Below are positions 36,191 to 44,345 of a stretch of DNA of 64,000 bases, one piece after another. Position numbers and translations under genes: made by a program. The stretch spans positions 3,720,001-3,784,000 of the forward strand of contig OZ241902.1 in NCBI GenBank assembly GCA_965203605.1. Direction: 5' to 3'. This DNA comes from JAPOUP01 sp965203605. GTDB taxonomy: Bacteria; Pseudomonadota; Alphaproteobacteria; Rhodobacterales; Rhodobacteraceae. A model generated the notes under the pieces. That model did not search any database. It was given only the letters and a program-made list of their open reading frames with translations, and was not told the origin of the DNA. How positions within the stretch are numbered: position 1 is the first letter of the stretch; each line of letters starts with the position of its first letter.

Positions 36191-36398
36191 TTTGTCTTAT
36201 GGACTCCAACCCATGGATTCTGATTTCCTGACGCAGGAACCATCCCGATCAGATGGCCCACCGAATTGAGGGAGAGCGGCAGGCGTTTTGGCTGACGTCC
36301 CTGATCGGTTTCCGACGTGCTTGGGAACGTCAAGGGTCGCGCACTTCGGATTGGAAGTGGGGGCGTATATGGCGTGAACATATACAGGATGAGCGAGG
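36191..36398. other. Short unassigned stretch
   Basis: About 200 bases between the ISAs1 remnant and the IS630 fragment hold no recognisable gene. Confidence 0.4.
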
Positions 36399-36513
36399 GT
36401 GGTCATGGATGAACGGCAGGGACAGGTCATCGGGGCCATGATGTGCAATCCCGACGTCCAGACCATCGGCTCCCACCATGGGACGTTCCCTCTGGACAAG
36501 GCGGCGCGGATAG
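36399..36513 (+). pseudogene. IS630 transposase fragment, left half (split by composite transposon)
   Basis: CNPDVQTIGSHHGTFPLDKA aligns with VMDSPDVHTVGSLHGTFPPD of the IS630 transposase at 18.9 kb. The reading frame stops at the left end of the IS30-bounded element. It resumes in frame at 41264, after removal of the element and one copy of CTAC. Confidence 0.75.
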
Positions 36514-36517
36514 CTAC

Positions 36518-36966
36518 CCAACTTACAGTTCGAAGTGCAACACCGGCCATTTTCCCCGCCCGGGCGGGGAAAATGGCCGGAAGGCGGGATTTCCGGCCCC
36601 CTGGCGCTGGTGATTCCGGGCCCGGGACGGCTGGAGTCCCTTTGCGGCGCGCCTCCGCTTTCCCCTGCGCCCCGCCCAGACTGTATCCCCGTCGCCGCCG
36701 TTCCGGCGCAGCTCCCGCCAGCCCGACGAACGGTGGCGGCCCAGCTGCCGCGCGACGGCCCCTTCCGAAAGCCCGCTTTCAATCAGCGCGTGGATCCGGC
36801 GCCTTTCCCCATGGGTCAGGTGGCGCTGGCCCTCGGGCATGGCGGTCTCCCTCTCTTCTTCCCAGCAAGGGGACTGTCGCCGCTTCCTGGCCGATCCGCA
36901 ACCTCATGCGTCAGCGGAGCCGGTCACCACCGCCAATGATGTTGCACTTCGTACTGGAAGTGGGGC
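36518..36966 (-). mobile_element. IS30 deletion derivative, left end of composite transposon
   Basis: This 449-base element keeps both IS30 ends (GAAGTGCAACA core) and about the first 57 codons of the transposase (MPEGQRHLTHGERRRIHALI). It has lost about 820 internal bases compared with the copy at 39991-41259. It cannot make transposase but could still be mobilised in trans. Confidence 0.8.
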
Positions 36967-37149
36967 GGTGAAATCCTTTCGTTGCAGAGCCTCACTGAGA
37001 AGCAGCGTAGTCTGGAAGGTGACCTGAACCAGAAACTGGAACGGCAGCGCAGCGAAGTGGTGTTCCTGCGCTATCTGCTCTTCACGCTGATTGGCCTCGC
37101 GATCGGTCTGGTGGGCTGGATGCTCAAGGGCGCTCAGGGAGGGCCCTGA
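36967..37149 (+). pseudogene. C-terminal fragment encoding coiled coil plus membrane helix
   Basis: The frame reads in from the IS30 end and gives SLQSLTEKQRSLEGDLNQKL, a heptad-like region. A transmembrane helix (LLFTLIGLAIGLVGWML) follows, and the frame stops at 37149. There is no clear start codon, so it is probably the 3' end of a gene captured when the composite transposon formed. A TTG start near 36982 cannot be excluded. Confidence 0.5.
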
Positions 37150-37166
37150 GATTCCCCCTTGTCGGC

Positions 37167-37502
37167 ATGTCCGACACGTACTATATGTATGTCGGGAAAA
37201 TCGACATTTGGGCGACCATGAAGTTCCCGGAAACCGTTGTGGAAACAGCCATCAGAGACGAGATCGCGGCCGCTTCGAGAGACCGCCCTTCGACCAGGTC
37301 TGGATGGCGGCCTGAAGTCGATTCCCCGGCCGTGATCTGCGTCATTCTGCGGGTCGAGGCGGAAACCGGAATCGAGTTGCCCGAAAGTGCGATGCCGCCA
37401 GGTGGCTTCGACAATATCAAAGCCTGCGTTCGAGGAATCCTTGCGTCGAGCCGTCGTATCTGGCGCGAGACGCAGCAGCGGAAGGGAGAAACCGTCTCAT
37501 GA
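37167..37502 (+). CDS. Small conserved-looking protein of unknown function
   Basis: The 111-residue frame contains VICVILRVEAETGIELPESA followed by MPPGGFDNIKACVRGIL, a pattern faintly like acyl-carrier-type helices but without a recognisable phosphopantetheine Ser. An internal ATG at 37218 may be the true start; neither candidate has a strong ribosome site. The stop overlaps the XRE start (ATGA), so it belongs to the same operon. Confidence 0.55.
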   Translation: MSDTYYMYVGKIDIWATMKFPETVVETAIRDEIAAASRDRPSTRSGWRPEVDSPAVICVILRVEAETGIELPESAMPPGGFDNIKACVRGILASSRRIWRETQQRKGETVS

Positions 37503-37858
37503 AAACTCAACCACAGATGGGTTTCGCGGTACCGGAGGATGAAGGCCAGTTACTTGGGTCGAAACTGAAGGAAGCCCGCGAGTACATTGGCCTCAGGCAG
37601 GAGCAGGTTGCGAAGCACCTCGGCATTCCCCGTACCGGCGTGTCGGAATTTGAGAAAGGCAAACGTAGCGTGAGTGCGCTCGAGCTGAAGAAGCTTGCCC
37701 GTCTCTACCAGCGTTCGGTGCAGTACTTCACCGGTGATGAGACCGCTGTCCCGGCAGATGCCGCGTTTCTCGCGCGCACGGCTGCGGCCCTGTCCAACGC
37801 AGACCGGCAGGAACTGCTGCGTTTCGCGGAGTTCCTGCAGACGAAGGCGAAAGCCTGA
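37499..37858 (+). CDS. XRE-family helix-turn-helix regulator
   Basis: The 119-residue protein has an HTH_3 domain at about residues 20-75: GSKLKEAREYIGLRQEQVAK, then GIPRTGVSEFEKGKRSVSAL. The C-terminal tail ends LLRFAEFLQTKAKA. The protein is predicted to be a DNA-binding repressor of its own operon. The downstream ImmA/IrrE protease starts three bases after its stop, the classic arrangement in which the protease cleaves or inactivates the XRE repressor. Confidence 0.88.
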   Translation: MKTQPQMGFAVPEDEGQLLGSKLKEAREYIGLRQEQVAKHLGIPRTGVSEFEKGKRSVSALELKKLARLYQRSVQYFTGDETAVPADAAFLARTAAALSNADRQELLRFAEFLQTKAKA

Positions 37859-37861
37859 CCG

Positions 37862-38887
37862 ATGACACGGGAAGCGGATCGGCTATCCATCCTGCGAGGC
37901 ATGAAGTGCGCCATGCGCCTTCTTCAGGACCTTGGTTACGATCGTGGCGCGAAGCGGTCCCAGCGAGTGGATGTGTTCGATGGCATCGACCGCCGGGGAG
38001 CTACCTTGATGTTCAAACGATTCGACAGACTGCTCGGGGCTTTCATGAAACAGAACGGCTCCACCGGGATCATTGTGAACACGGAGCGCCCGCTTGGCAT
38101 GCAACGGTTCACCGCGGCGCACGAGCTAGGCCATCTGATCCTGGGTCACGATCCTCATGCTGATGATGAAGGGATCCTGCGGCGAGGTCCGATCGCTGAT
38201 GGCAGGACATACAGACAGGTTGCCCCGGAAGAGCGCGAGGCGGATGCGTTTGCCTCCTACTTTCTGTTGCCTTCGCATTTGATCAGAGCCCAGATGGAGA
38301 TGCAGGGGTGGGACGCGCGTCGTTTTTCCAGCCCGGAAGTGGTCTATCAGGCATCACTGCGGTTCGGGACCAGCTATTCCGCAGCGGTCTATGGCCTTGA
38401 GCGCGAGAAGGTCATCACCCGAGGTATGCGGCAGGAACTGCTGAACACCAGGCCCAAGGACCTGAAGCTTGAACTTCTGGATGGTCAGGCGCTTCCAGAT
38501 CCACGGCGCAGTGATATCTGGCTCCTTTCCGAACGGGACGAGGGCGCAGTCATCGAGGCGGGCAGGGACGATCTGTTCCTGCTTCGCCTGAACGAAGCAA
38601 CCGGAGCCGGCTATGTCTGGACCTTCGAGGAGATGGAAGCCGCCGGATTCGCAATTCTGAGGGATGGCCGCGGGCCGGTGCCGGAGGGACAGATCGGTTC
38701 GCCGACTGTGCGCAACATTCTTGCCCGGGCTGGATATCCGACAGCGAACACGTTTCGCCTGAGGGAGTGCCGACCCTGGGATCCCGAGGATGATCCGCAC
38801 ACGCTCACACTCCACTATCGCACGGCGACCAGCGACGAAGCCGGACTGTTCGAGCGTCAACGACTGGAGCGGCTCGCGCTCCAATGA
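37862..38887 (+). CDS. ImmA/IrrE-family zinc metallopeptidase
   Basis: The 341-residue protein has the HExxH zinc motif HELGH at residues 87-91 and a downstream EREADAFASYFLLP segment that supplies the third ligand. This is the COG2856 fold. A C-terminal extension of about 180 residues, with a possible sensing or substrate domain (GYVWTFEEMEAAGFAIL), is longer than minimal ImmA proteins. The expected role is to cleave the adjacent XRE repressor when a signal arrives. Its stop overlaps the next gene by four bases. Confidence 0.88.
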   Translation: MTREADRLSILRGMKCAMRLLQDLGYDRGAKRSQRVDVFDGIDRRGATLMFKRFDRLLGAFMKQNGSTGIIVNTERPLGMQRFTAAHELGHLILGHDPHADDEGILRRGPIADGRTYRQVAPEEREADAFASYFLLPSHLIRAQMEMQGWDARRFSSPEVVYQASLRFGTSYSAAVYGLEREKVITRGMRQELLNTRPKDLKLELLDGQALPDPRRSDIWLLSERDEGAVIEAGRDDLFLLRLNEATGAGYVWTFEEMEAAGFAILRDGRGPVPEGQIGSPTVRNILARAGYPTANTFRLRECRPWDPEDDPHTLTLHYRTATSDEAGLFERQRLERLALQ

Positions 38888-39615
38888 CGTTGACGGTTGC
38901 CAAAGACATCCGCATGGAACTCCAAGACGTGCGCCATCAGGGACGACGTCCGACCTGCCTCTCATTCGCGGCTCCAGATGTCCATCGGCACGCGCGCAAT
39001 CACCCGGAATACCTCTGTGTCGAGTGGCTCTCCCACCACGCCAACAGACGGGCAGGGACCGGCCCTCAGGCCGGAACGACAGTTCCTGACACCCGTGCGG
39101 TCCTGAAGGCGCCTGGGCAGCCGGAGGAATCGATCTGGCCCTATGAAAGCCAGCCGCCTGACCCGGCCGTCTGGAGCCCGCCATCGAATGTCGGCACTCT
39201 CGTGAAGTGCGGCTCGAGTGACTGCACGGGAGGTCTGCAAGGTGTGCGGCAACGTGTCGATCAGGGTGTGCCGGTGGTGATTGGAATGTTCGTTTCTGAC
39301 ACGTTCAACTTCCCGAAAACCTGGAAACATGTGGGCGAGGAGGTGATCCTTGGCGCTGACATTGGAAAACCCATTGATACCCAGAGGGGTCACGCGGTGG
39401 TCGTGGTCGGACACGGCGAATACGGCGGTGATCGAGTCATGCTGCTTCGGAACTCCTGGGGGTCCAAATGGGGCAAAAACGGGCACGCCTGGGTCCGCGA
39501 AAGCTATCTGGAGCCCCGACGTGCGGGCGCGTTTGTCATCTCGAAAGGGGACGGTGATGTACTTCAACCCGATGGACACGTCACTGACACGCACCCCGGT
39601 ACGCACCTGGGTTGA
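38884..39615 (+). CDS. Papain-like (C1-family) cysteine protease
   Basis: The 243-residue protein shows a papain active site: oxyanion Gln Q19 and catalytic Cys C25 in HQGRRPTCLSFA, catalytic His H170 in QRGHAVVVVGHG, and Asn N190 in LLRNSWGSKWGKNGHAWV. There is no signal peptide, so it should act in the cytoplasm, which is unusual for bacterial C1 peptidases. No propeptide is visible. It is coupled to the metalloprotease gene by an ATGA overlap. The substrate is unknown; context suggests an effector released by the XRE/ImmA switch. Confidence 0.82.
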   Translation: MTLTVAKDIRMELQDVRHQGRRPTCLSFAAPDVHRHARNHPEYLCVEWLSHHANRRAGTGPQAGTTVPDTRAVLKAPGQPEESIWPYESQPPDPAVWSPPSNVGTLVKCGSSDCTGGLQGVRQRVDQGVPVVIGMFVSDTFNFPKTWKHVGEEVILGADIGKPIDTQRGHAVVVVGHGEYGGDRVMLLRNSWGSKWGKNGHAWVRESYLEPRRAGAFVISKGDGDVLQPDGHVTDTHPGTHLG

Positions 39616-39990
39616 GACAGCCAAGGCCCTTCGCGACGCGCACGGATTTCACTTAGGCGGCGTGAATGTCCACATTCGGAGCCCGCACTTGATGAGCGAC
39701 AGAGAGACCGCTGTAATCCAGCACGTCAACCGGTTTCCGCTAGTCCACGAACAGTATCCCGTATCGGCTGTGGCAAATACGATATTTCCTCTGAGCCTCG
39801 ACCATGGCGACGGCGCCGATGTGTTGGCCGAGTGCTATACGAAGACATTCAAGCGCTCGATGAAATCTGGTTGGGGTTGATACTTCGAACGGCTCGTGGC
39901 TTTGCCAAACCCGAAAGACGGCGAACCGATCAACCAGTTGGCGGTCGTGATCGATATGCTAAGCGAAGCCCAAACAGGTGTTTTCCACAC
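39557..39990 (+). pseudogene. Thymidylate-synthase-like gene with in-frame stop, truncated by IS30
   Basis: The frame begins at an ATG at 39557 behind AAAGGGG, overlapping the protease gene by 59 bases. It encodes VHIRSPHLMSDRETAVIQHV and PVSAVANTIFPLSLDHGDG, reminiscent of thymidylate-synthase-like proteins. A TGA at 39878-39880 interrupts KSGWG-stop-YFERLVALPNPKDGEPINQL, where family members continue with WGxYxxR-like sequence. The frame then runs on to the IS30 end at about 39990, which removes the rest. The family assignment is tentative. Confidence 0.5.
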
Positions 39991-41259
39991 TCCCACTTCC
40001 AGTCCGAAGTGCAACACCGGCCATTTTCCCCGCCCGGGCCGGGAAAATGGCCGGAAGGCGGGATTTCCGGCCCCCGACGCCGGTGATTCCGGGCGCAGCC
40101 CGACCGGAGCCCGGACGGACGCGACGGCGGAATCCTGTCCACCCCCTTCCGGCGCGGCCATCCGCGACGGCGGGAGGGCCGCGTCAGGGAGGGCTGGCCT
40201 GGCGGAACACCTCGGCGGGCGCCCGGCGCGGACGCGCGTCCGTGCGGTCCTGCACCCGTCCCACCTCCGCGTCGGTGACCGCCCGGAGGTCCGTCCCCTT
40301 CGGCAGGTACTGCGGCGCCAGCCCGTTGGTGTGCCCGGTCGGGCCCCTCTCCCGGGAGTGCTGGGGGGTCGCGAAGAAGAAGGAGGCTCCGGGTGCTTCG
40401 GTCACGCCCGCGTGGCCCGCGAACTCCCTGCCGTTGTCCGCCGTGACCGTGTGGACGGGTGCGCCGGATCCCGGCGGCCTCGCCAGCATCGCGGCGGAGA
40501 CCGCAGCCGAGGTCCGCCGGTCAGCCCTCTGGAGAAACGTGTATTCCGGGGCGCGGTCCACAAGGGAGACCACCGCCCCGCTGTGGCCCCTGCCGATGAT
40601 CGTGTCCGCCTCCCGGTCGCCCACACGCTCCCTGCTCTCCACCTCCACATGCCTCTCCGGGATGTCCACCCGGCCCGGGATCCGGCCACGGCCGGAGTGC
40701 CGCCCGCCACGCCAGTTGGGCTTCCTGCCGCGGCGGCGCAGCAGCGGGAACAGCCCGCCGCCCGCCTTCCTGTCGGCCCTCAGGTGCCCGGATGTCCACT
40801 GTCGGCCAACCGCCCGGCCGCCCTCCAGCCGCAGCCGTCCGGCGATCCGCTCGGGGCTCCAGCCCTCCGTGAGGCACCCCTCCACATGCGCCCGGCGCTC
40901 CGGCGTCATCTTCCCCGGGACCGACGACGCCCCGCTACGGCGCGCCTCCGCTTTCCCCTGCGCCCTGCTCGGACTGTATCCCCCGTCGCCGCCGTTCCGG
41001 CGCAGTTTCCGCCAGCCCGACGAACGGTGGCGGCCCAGCTGCCGCGCGACGGCCCCTTCCGAAAGCCCGCTTCCAGTCAGCGCGTGGATCCGGCACCTTT
41101 CCCCATGGGTCAGGTGGCGCTGGCCCTCGGGCATGGCGGTCTCCCTCTCCTCTTCCCAGCAAGGGGACTGTCGCCGCTTCCTGGCCGACCCGCAACCTCA
41201 TGCGTCAGCGGAACCGGTCACCACCGCCAATGATGTTGCACTTCAGGGTGGAATGGGGC
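39991..41259 (-). mobile_element. IS30-family insertion sequence, right end of composite transposon
   Basis: The 1,269-base element has imperfect inverted ends sharing GAAGTGCAACA: left CCCACTTCCAGTCC before it, right GCCCCATTCCACCCT on the other strand. It carries one transposase gene on the minus strand. Confidence 0.82.
40184..41134 (-). CDS. IS30-family transposase, catalytic Glu apparently lost
   Basis: The 316-residue protein has the N-terminal HTH (HLTHGERCRIHALTGSGLSE) and the DDE region with first Asp in DREADTIIGRG and second in TVTADNGREFAG. The third acidic residue normally sits in a conserved GTNENTNGL motif; here it reads GPTGHTNGL, so Glu is replaced by Gly. Length and frame are otherwise intact. 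Mobility may depend on an active copy elsewhere. Confidence 0.82.
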   Translation of the reverse strand: MPEGQRHLTHGERCRIHALTGSGLSEGAVARQLGRHRSSGWRKLRRNGGDGGYSPSRAQGKAEARRSGASSVPGKMTPERRAHVEGCLTEGWSPERIAGRLRLEGGRAVGRQWTSGHLRADRKAGGGLFPLLRRRGRKPNWRGGRHSGRGRIPGRVDIPERHVEVESRERVGDREADTIIGRGHSGAVVSLVDRAPEYTFLQRADRRTSAAVSAAMLARPPGSGAPVHTVTADNGREFAGHAGVTEAPGASFFFATPQHSRERGPTGHTNGLAPQYLPKGTDLRAVTDAEVGRVQDRTDARPRRAPAEVFRQASPP

Positions 41260-41263
41260 CTAC

Positions 41264-41471
41264 ACGCTTGGATATCCACCATCCCCCGGAGCACGCAGGC
41301 TGGTCGGACCTCGCCGGGACCGGGAGAAGGTTCATGGTCCGCCAGTGCCTGGGCCGTCGCATTCCCGACCTGAAAACGGAGGTCTGGACTCGACGGAGGA
41401 ACTGGCAAAGGGCCGCCTTGGGCTGGAGTTTCACGGCGGCCGACGCACGGGCCAGACTGAAGCCTCTCTAG
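41264..41471 (+). pseudogene. IS630 transposase fragment, right half
   Basis: Continues the fragment at 36399-36513: RLDIHHPPEHAGWSDLAGTG, CLGRRIPDLKTE, FTAADARARLKPL and a stop. The catalytic Glu is missing here as in the 18.9-kb copy. A degenerate IS630 end (GGTGTTACACTGGG) follows at about 41490. Confidence 0.75.
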
Positions 41472-41510
41472 CCGTCTACGCGATAATGGTGTTACACTGG
41501 GTCGATGCGG

Positions 41511-42845
41511 CTACCGACCGCCGGGGCCGATATCTGTACGCTGTGTTCCTGCTATCTTTCCCGCAGTGTCTCCGTCTATCCCAACCTTCTCGGCATAGGT
41601 AGACCAGTCTTTCACCGCATCCATGACCTTGGAGAACAGCGCCTTTGCTTTTCTCGGTTTGATCGACGCCGTTTCCGCGAAGGCCATGATGTCCTCATGG
41701 TCGAATCGATCGCGTTTGCCATTCAGGCTCATCTGATGTTGCCCGGTCCATTGACCGCTGGGGTTGTATGAATACATCACATCAAAGGCTGGGGAAAGGG
41801 ACCAGTCACCATCATGGTCCATCAGAAAGGCGATGTTCTTGACATGATCGTCCTGGTTTCGGGCGACAATGTTGAAGGTCGTGCGGACAAACTGCTGCTC
41901 CAGAGCCGTTGCCCCGAGGCCAAGCCGCCGAATGGTCAGGATGGCCTGTTCGTATGAGTAGCCGTCTGGATCGTTGAAGTCGTAGTGCTGCAGTGCGCAA
42001 AGTGACTGCATATGTAGTTTCCGGGAGCGGCCAGCGTCGGTAAGGGGTCGATCAAAGCGCTGGGTCATGAAGTGGCTGCGCCCGCCTTCATGATAGAGTC
42101 TGCACGGCATCATGTCGACGCCAGCGTCCTTGGCCATCAGATAGTAGGCGTACTCGATCAGCCCGAACCCCTTTGGGTCCGGTTCTTCCCTATCTCGGTT
42201 GTTGTCGATGCCATCGAACTTCATAAGCCAGTGCTCGAAACCCTCGCCTGCATCGATTTGACCGTGCCGGAACTCCCCGGTGTCAGGGTTCCACGCAAGA
42301 ATGGCCTTGGCCCGTGCGCCGCCGGCGGAGGTGCCGACCCGGAGGATATCGTTGATCGCCACAAGGTCATTCCCACCTTCAAGGACACCTTCAAGACTGC
42401 GTTTCTCGTCAAGAACGAGGTTGGCCAGTCGAATCAGGTTTGAGACTTCGACGTTTGACGGCTTTCGGCCTGTACCCCCTACCGCCGGTTTGAATTCAAG
42501 CGCACCCATGCCACGTCGGCCGACGTAACAGAGTCTTTCAACGGGATTGAAGCTCTCTGGTGTTCGCCCTTGCCCGGCAAGCCAGATGTTGATCAACCGG
42601 TTTCCGTACCTATCTGGCAAAGCGTCGGCGAGCAGGCCGGGCAAGCCTTTGAAGGTCCGTTCCGGCAGGGCTGGAAAGGAGTATGGATCCGGGGACAGCG
42701 GCATCACCAGCGGCGAAAGCTCAATACCTGAGGCAGCAAAGTCAGGATCGTATTGAAAGACGGCGTACCCGTCCTCTTCGAGCCACGAGACTGCTGCAAC
42801 CTCTCGCCCCCAGAGAACAACGGAGGCATCCGTGGTTTCAGCCAT
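41511..42845 (-). CDS. hipA: HipA-type serine/threonine kinase toxin
   Basis: This 444-residue protein of the HipA family has the N-terminal subdomain (FKGLPGLLADALPDRYGNRL) and the kinase core. The RVGTSAGGARAKAILAWN segment acts as the nucleotide-binding loop, followed by HFMTQRFDRP, the catalytic loop ARNQDDHVKNIAFLMD and the DFG-like SPAFDVMYSYN. HipA kinases phosphorylate targets such as glutamyl-tRNA synthetase and arrest growth. It lies three bases downstream of hipB on the same strand, the usual antitoxin-first order. Confidence 0.93.
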   Translation of the reverse strand: MAETTDASVVLWGREVAAVSWLEEDGYAVFQYDPDFAASGIELSPLVMPLSPDPYSFPALPERTFKGLPGLLADALPDRYGNRLINIWLAGQGRTPESFNPVERLCYVGRRGMGALEFKPAVGGTGRKPSNVEVSNLIRLANLVLDEKRSLEGVLEGGNDLVAINDILRVGTSAGGARAKAILAWNPDTGEFRHGQIDAGEGFEHWLMKFDGIDNNRDREEPDPKGFGLIEYAYYLMAKDAGVDMMPCRLYHEGGRSHFMTQRFDRPLTDAGRSRKLHMQSLCALQHYDFNDPDGYSYEQAILTIRRLGLGATALEQQFVRTTFNIVARNQDDHVKNIAFLMDHDGDWSLSPAFDVMYSYNPSGQWTGQHQMSLNGKRDRFDHEDIMAFAETASIKPRKAKALFSKVMDAVKDWSTYAEKVGIDGDTAGKIAGTQRTDIGPGGR

Positions 42846-42848
42846 ATG

Positions 42849-43205
42849 TCACTCCCGAGTTCTCCAATGCCACTGCCTGGCCGTATTGGCCGACGTCTTC
42901 GGCCGCGACCTCTGGCGCTCGCTTCCACCGGTCCTGACACGTTCTATAGGTCTGATGCGGGGATCGGGAACGAGAAGGTCGAGGTTCTGCTGGATTTTCA
43001 GTGCGAGGAGGACTCTGACGAGCGAGTCCAATGTAGTGCCCGCACCGGATTCGAGCCGTCGTAGAGTCCTTTGTGAGACCCCGGCATTTTCGGCCAGTTC
43101 GGACTGGGTGATGTTTCGGGACAGTCGAAGCCGCGCCAATTTGGCTCCGATATCCACGGTCAAACCTTCGGGTGACTTTCCATCGATCTGCGTTTTATCG
43201 GCCAT
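42849..43205 (-). CDS. hipB: HipB-type antitoxin (XRE repressor)
   Basis: The 118-residue protein has an HTH_3 domain (GAKLARLRLSRNITQSELAE, then GVSQRTLRRLESGAGTTLDS) and a basic, probably disordered C-terminus. It should neutralise HipA and repress the operon together with it. A perfect 15-base dyad lies 58 bases upstream. Confidence 0.9.
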   Translation of the reverse strand: MADKTQIDGKSPEGLTVDIGAKLARLRLSRNITQSELAENAGVSQRTLRRLESGAGTTLDSLVRVLLALKIQQNLDLLVPDPRIRPIERVRTGGSERQRSRPKTSANTARQWHWRTRE

Positions 43206-43262
43206 TTACGACCTCTTAAGTGGATTTTGATGAGTTAATAGGCTGCATATGGCCCTTTTCCG

Positions 43263-43277
43263 TGTATCAAAGATACA
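43263..43277. promoter_or_regulatory. Candidate HipB operator
   Basis: TGTATCAAAGATACA is a perfect dyad (TGTATC, three-base centre, GATACA) in the A+T-rich region upstream of hipB. Two further imperfect CATATG-centred dyads flank it at 43241-43254 and 43285-43303. Binding by HipB is inferred from position. Confidence 0.55.
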
Positions 43278-43490
43278 TCTTATTAAGCGAACATATATGG
43301 CTTATTACAATACCTGACAACGCTTGGAGGCCACAAGTGGCCGGTTAAGGATCGATTCAGGCTGGCCAAGAACAGGTAACACGAGCAGGAATGGCGCATG
43401 AACCATCTCTACGTATCGACCGATATGCCGTGCCCCTGCGGGGGCAGGTTGCTTCATGCTGATTCTTCAGCTTTCTGATATGCCCCGTTA

Positions 43491-43975
43491 CACCCTGAAG
43501 TGCAACACCATTAGCGGTGGTGACCGGTTCTGCGGGCGCATGATGGCGCCAATCGGCCAGCGGGCGGCGACAGTCCCACAGTCGTTACGGGGCCGGATCT
43601 TCCGTTCCCCAGGGGCCGCGGACCTTTCAGCTGGAACTGTTGACTAGATGTCCCTTTTGTTTCATGAGCGGCCCAATCCACAGGAACCGGCCGGGCTGGG
43701 CCGAACCGATCGGGAATTCACGTCCGTGACCGCGCAGGTCACCGGATCCATGTCGCTGGAAGGACAGTCCACGCTGGAATCACGGAGCATACGGGACGGA
43801 TATCCGCTCCTTCCGCTGCCTCGGACATGATCTGGCCACGCACGGCTGCGCCGGCATCGAGTCAGCAGTGTTACATTGAAAGGCCGCGGACCCCGCCTTC
43901 CAGCCATCTGCGCAGCTCGGGCTCCACCTCCGCTGCGCAGATGGCCGGTGTTGCACTTCGGACTGGAAGTGGGGC
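43491..43975. mobile_element. IS30 remnant with both ends
   Basis: The left part (CACCCTGAAGTGCAACACC, then GGTGGTGACCGG) is an IS30 transposase-proximal end. The right part (GGTGTTGCACTTCGGACTGG) is the other end. No transposase coding sequence was recognised between them, so it is a deletion derivative like the one at 36518-36966. Confidence 0.6.
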
Positions 43976-43979
43976 GATG

Positions 43980-44345
43980 ATTGCAGGTTGCTGCACCTAC
44001 AGGCGCGATTTCCTTCACGGCGGCGAGGACGGAGACCGGATTGGCGCCGAAGGCATCGTCGCGGTGGGGTGGATGGACTTCCCATGTCCAGATAATCGGA
44101 AACGAACAGGGGAAGTGGCCGAGGAGAACTCCCGCACGGGCAGGTTTGACCGGAGGCGCCTCGAAACGCGTCGACGCGTCCGGCGGCATCCACTGGCCGC
44201 GGAGTCATCGCTACGGGCGCTTGCTGTCCGCACACGAAACCTCCTGTGGGTCCGGGTCGGTTACGATGTCCCACAGCCTCTCACAGCTATGGTCGTAAGG
44301 TATCCCATAGCTCAGGAAATCCAACCCGAGGCCCCGGTCCGGCAC
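43980..44345. other. Unassigned stretch between IS30 remnant and TrmB-like gene
   Basis: A minus-strand frame from 44189 (VKPARAGVLLGHFPCSFPII) is open up to the IS30 end and could be a truncated gene, but I recognise no family. Nothing else is supported. Confidence 0.35.

Larger units (their letters stand above)
36514..41263. mobile_element. IS30-bounded composite transposon with CTAC target duplication
   Basis: Two IS30-type copies (36518-36966 and 39991-41259) flank about 3 kb of cargo. The outer ends are bordered by CTAC at 36514-36517 and 41260-41263. Deleting the element and one CTAC restores an in-frame IS630 transposase sequence (AARIATRLDIHH compared with AARTASRPEIHH in the full copy). 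The cargo comprises an XRE regulator, an ImmA/IrrE protease, a papain-like protease and two or three partial or small genes. Confidence 0.82.

Noticed and set aside
36531..36600. Strong GC-rich palindrome (TTTTCCCCGCCCGGGCGGGG) considered as a terminator or CRISPR-like repeat
   Set aside because: It recurs only at the equivalent position of the second IS30 copy, so it is part of the IS end. There are no regularly spaced repeats.
43491..43975. Possible small gene at 43456-43647
   Set aside because: The frame runs through an IS30 end and has no start signal or family features.
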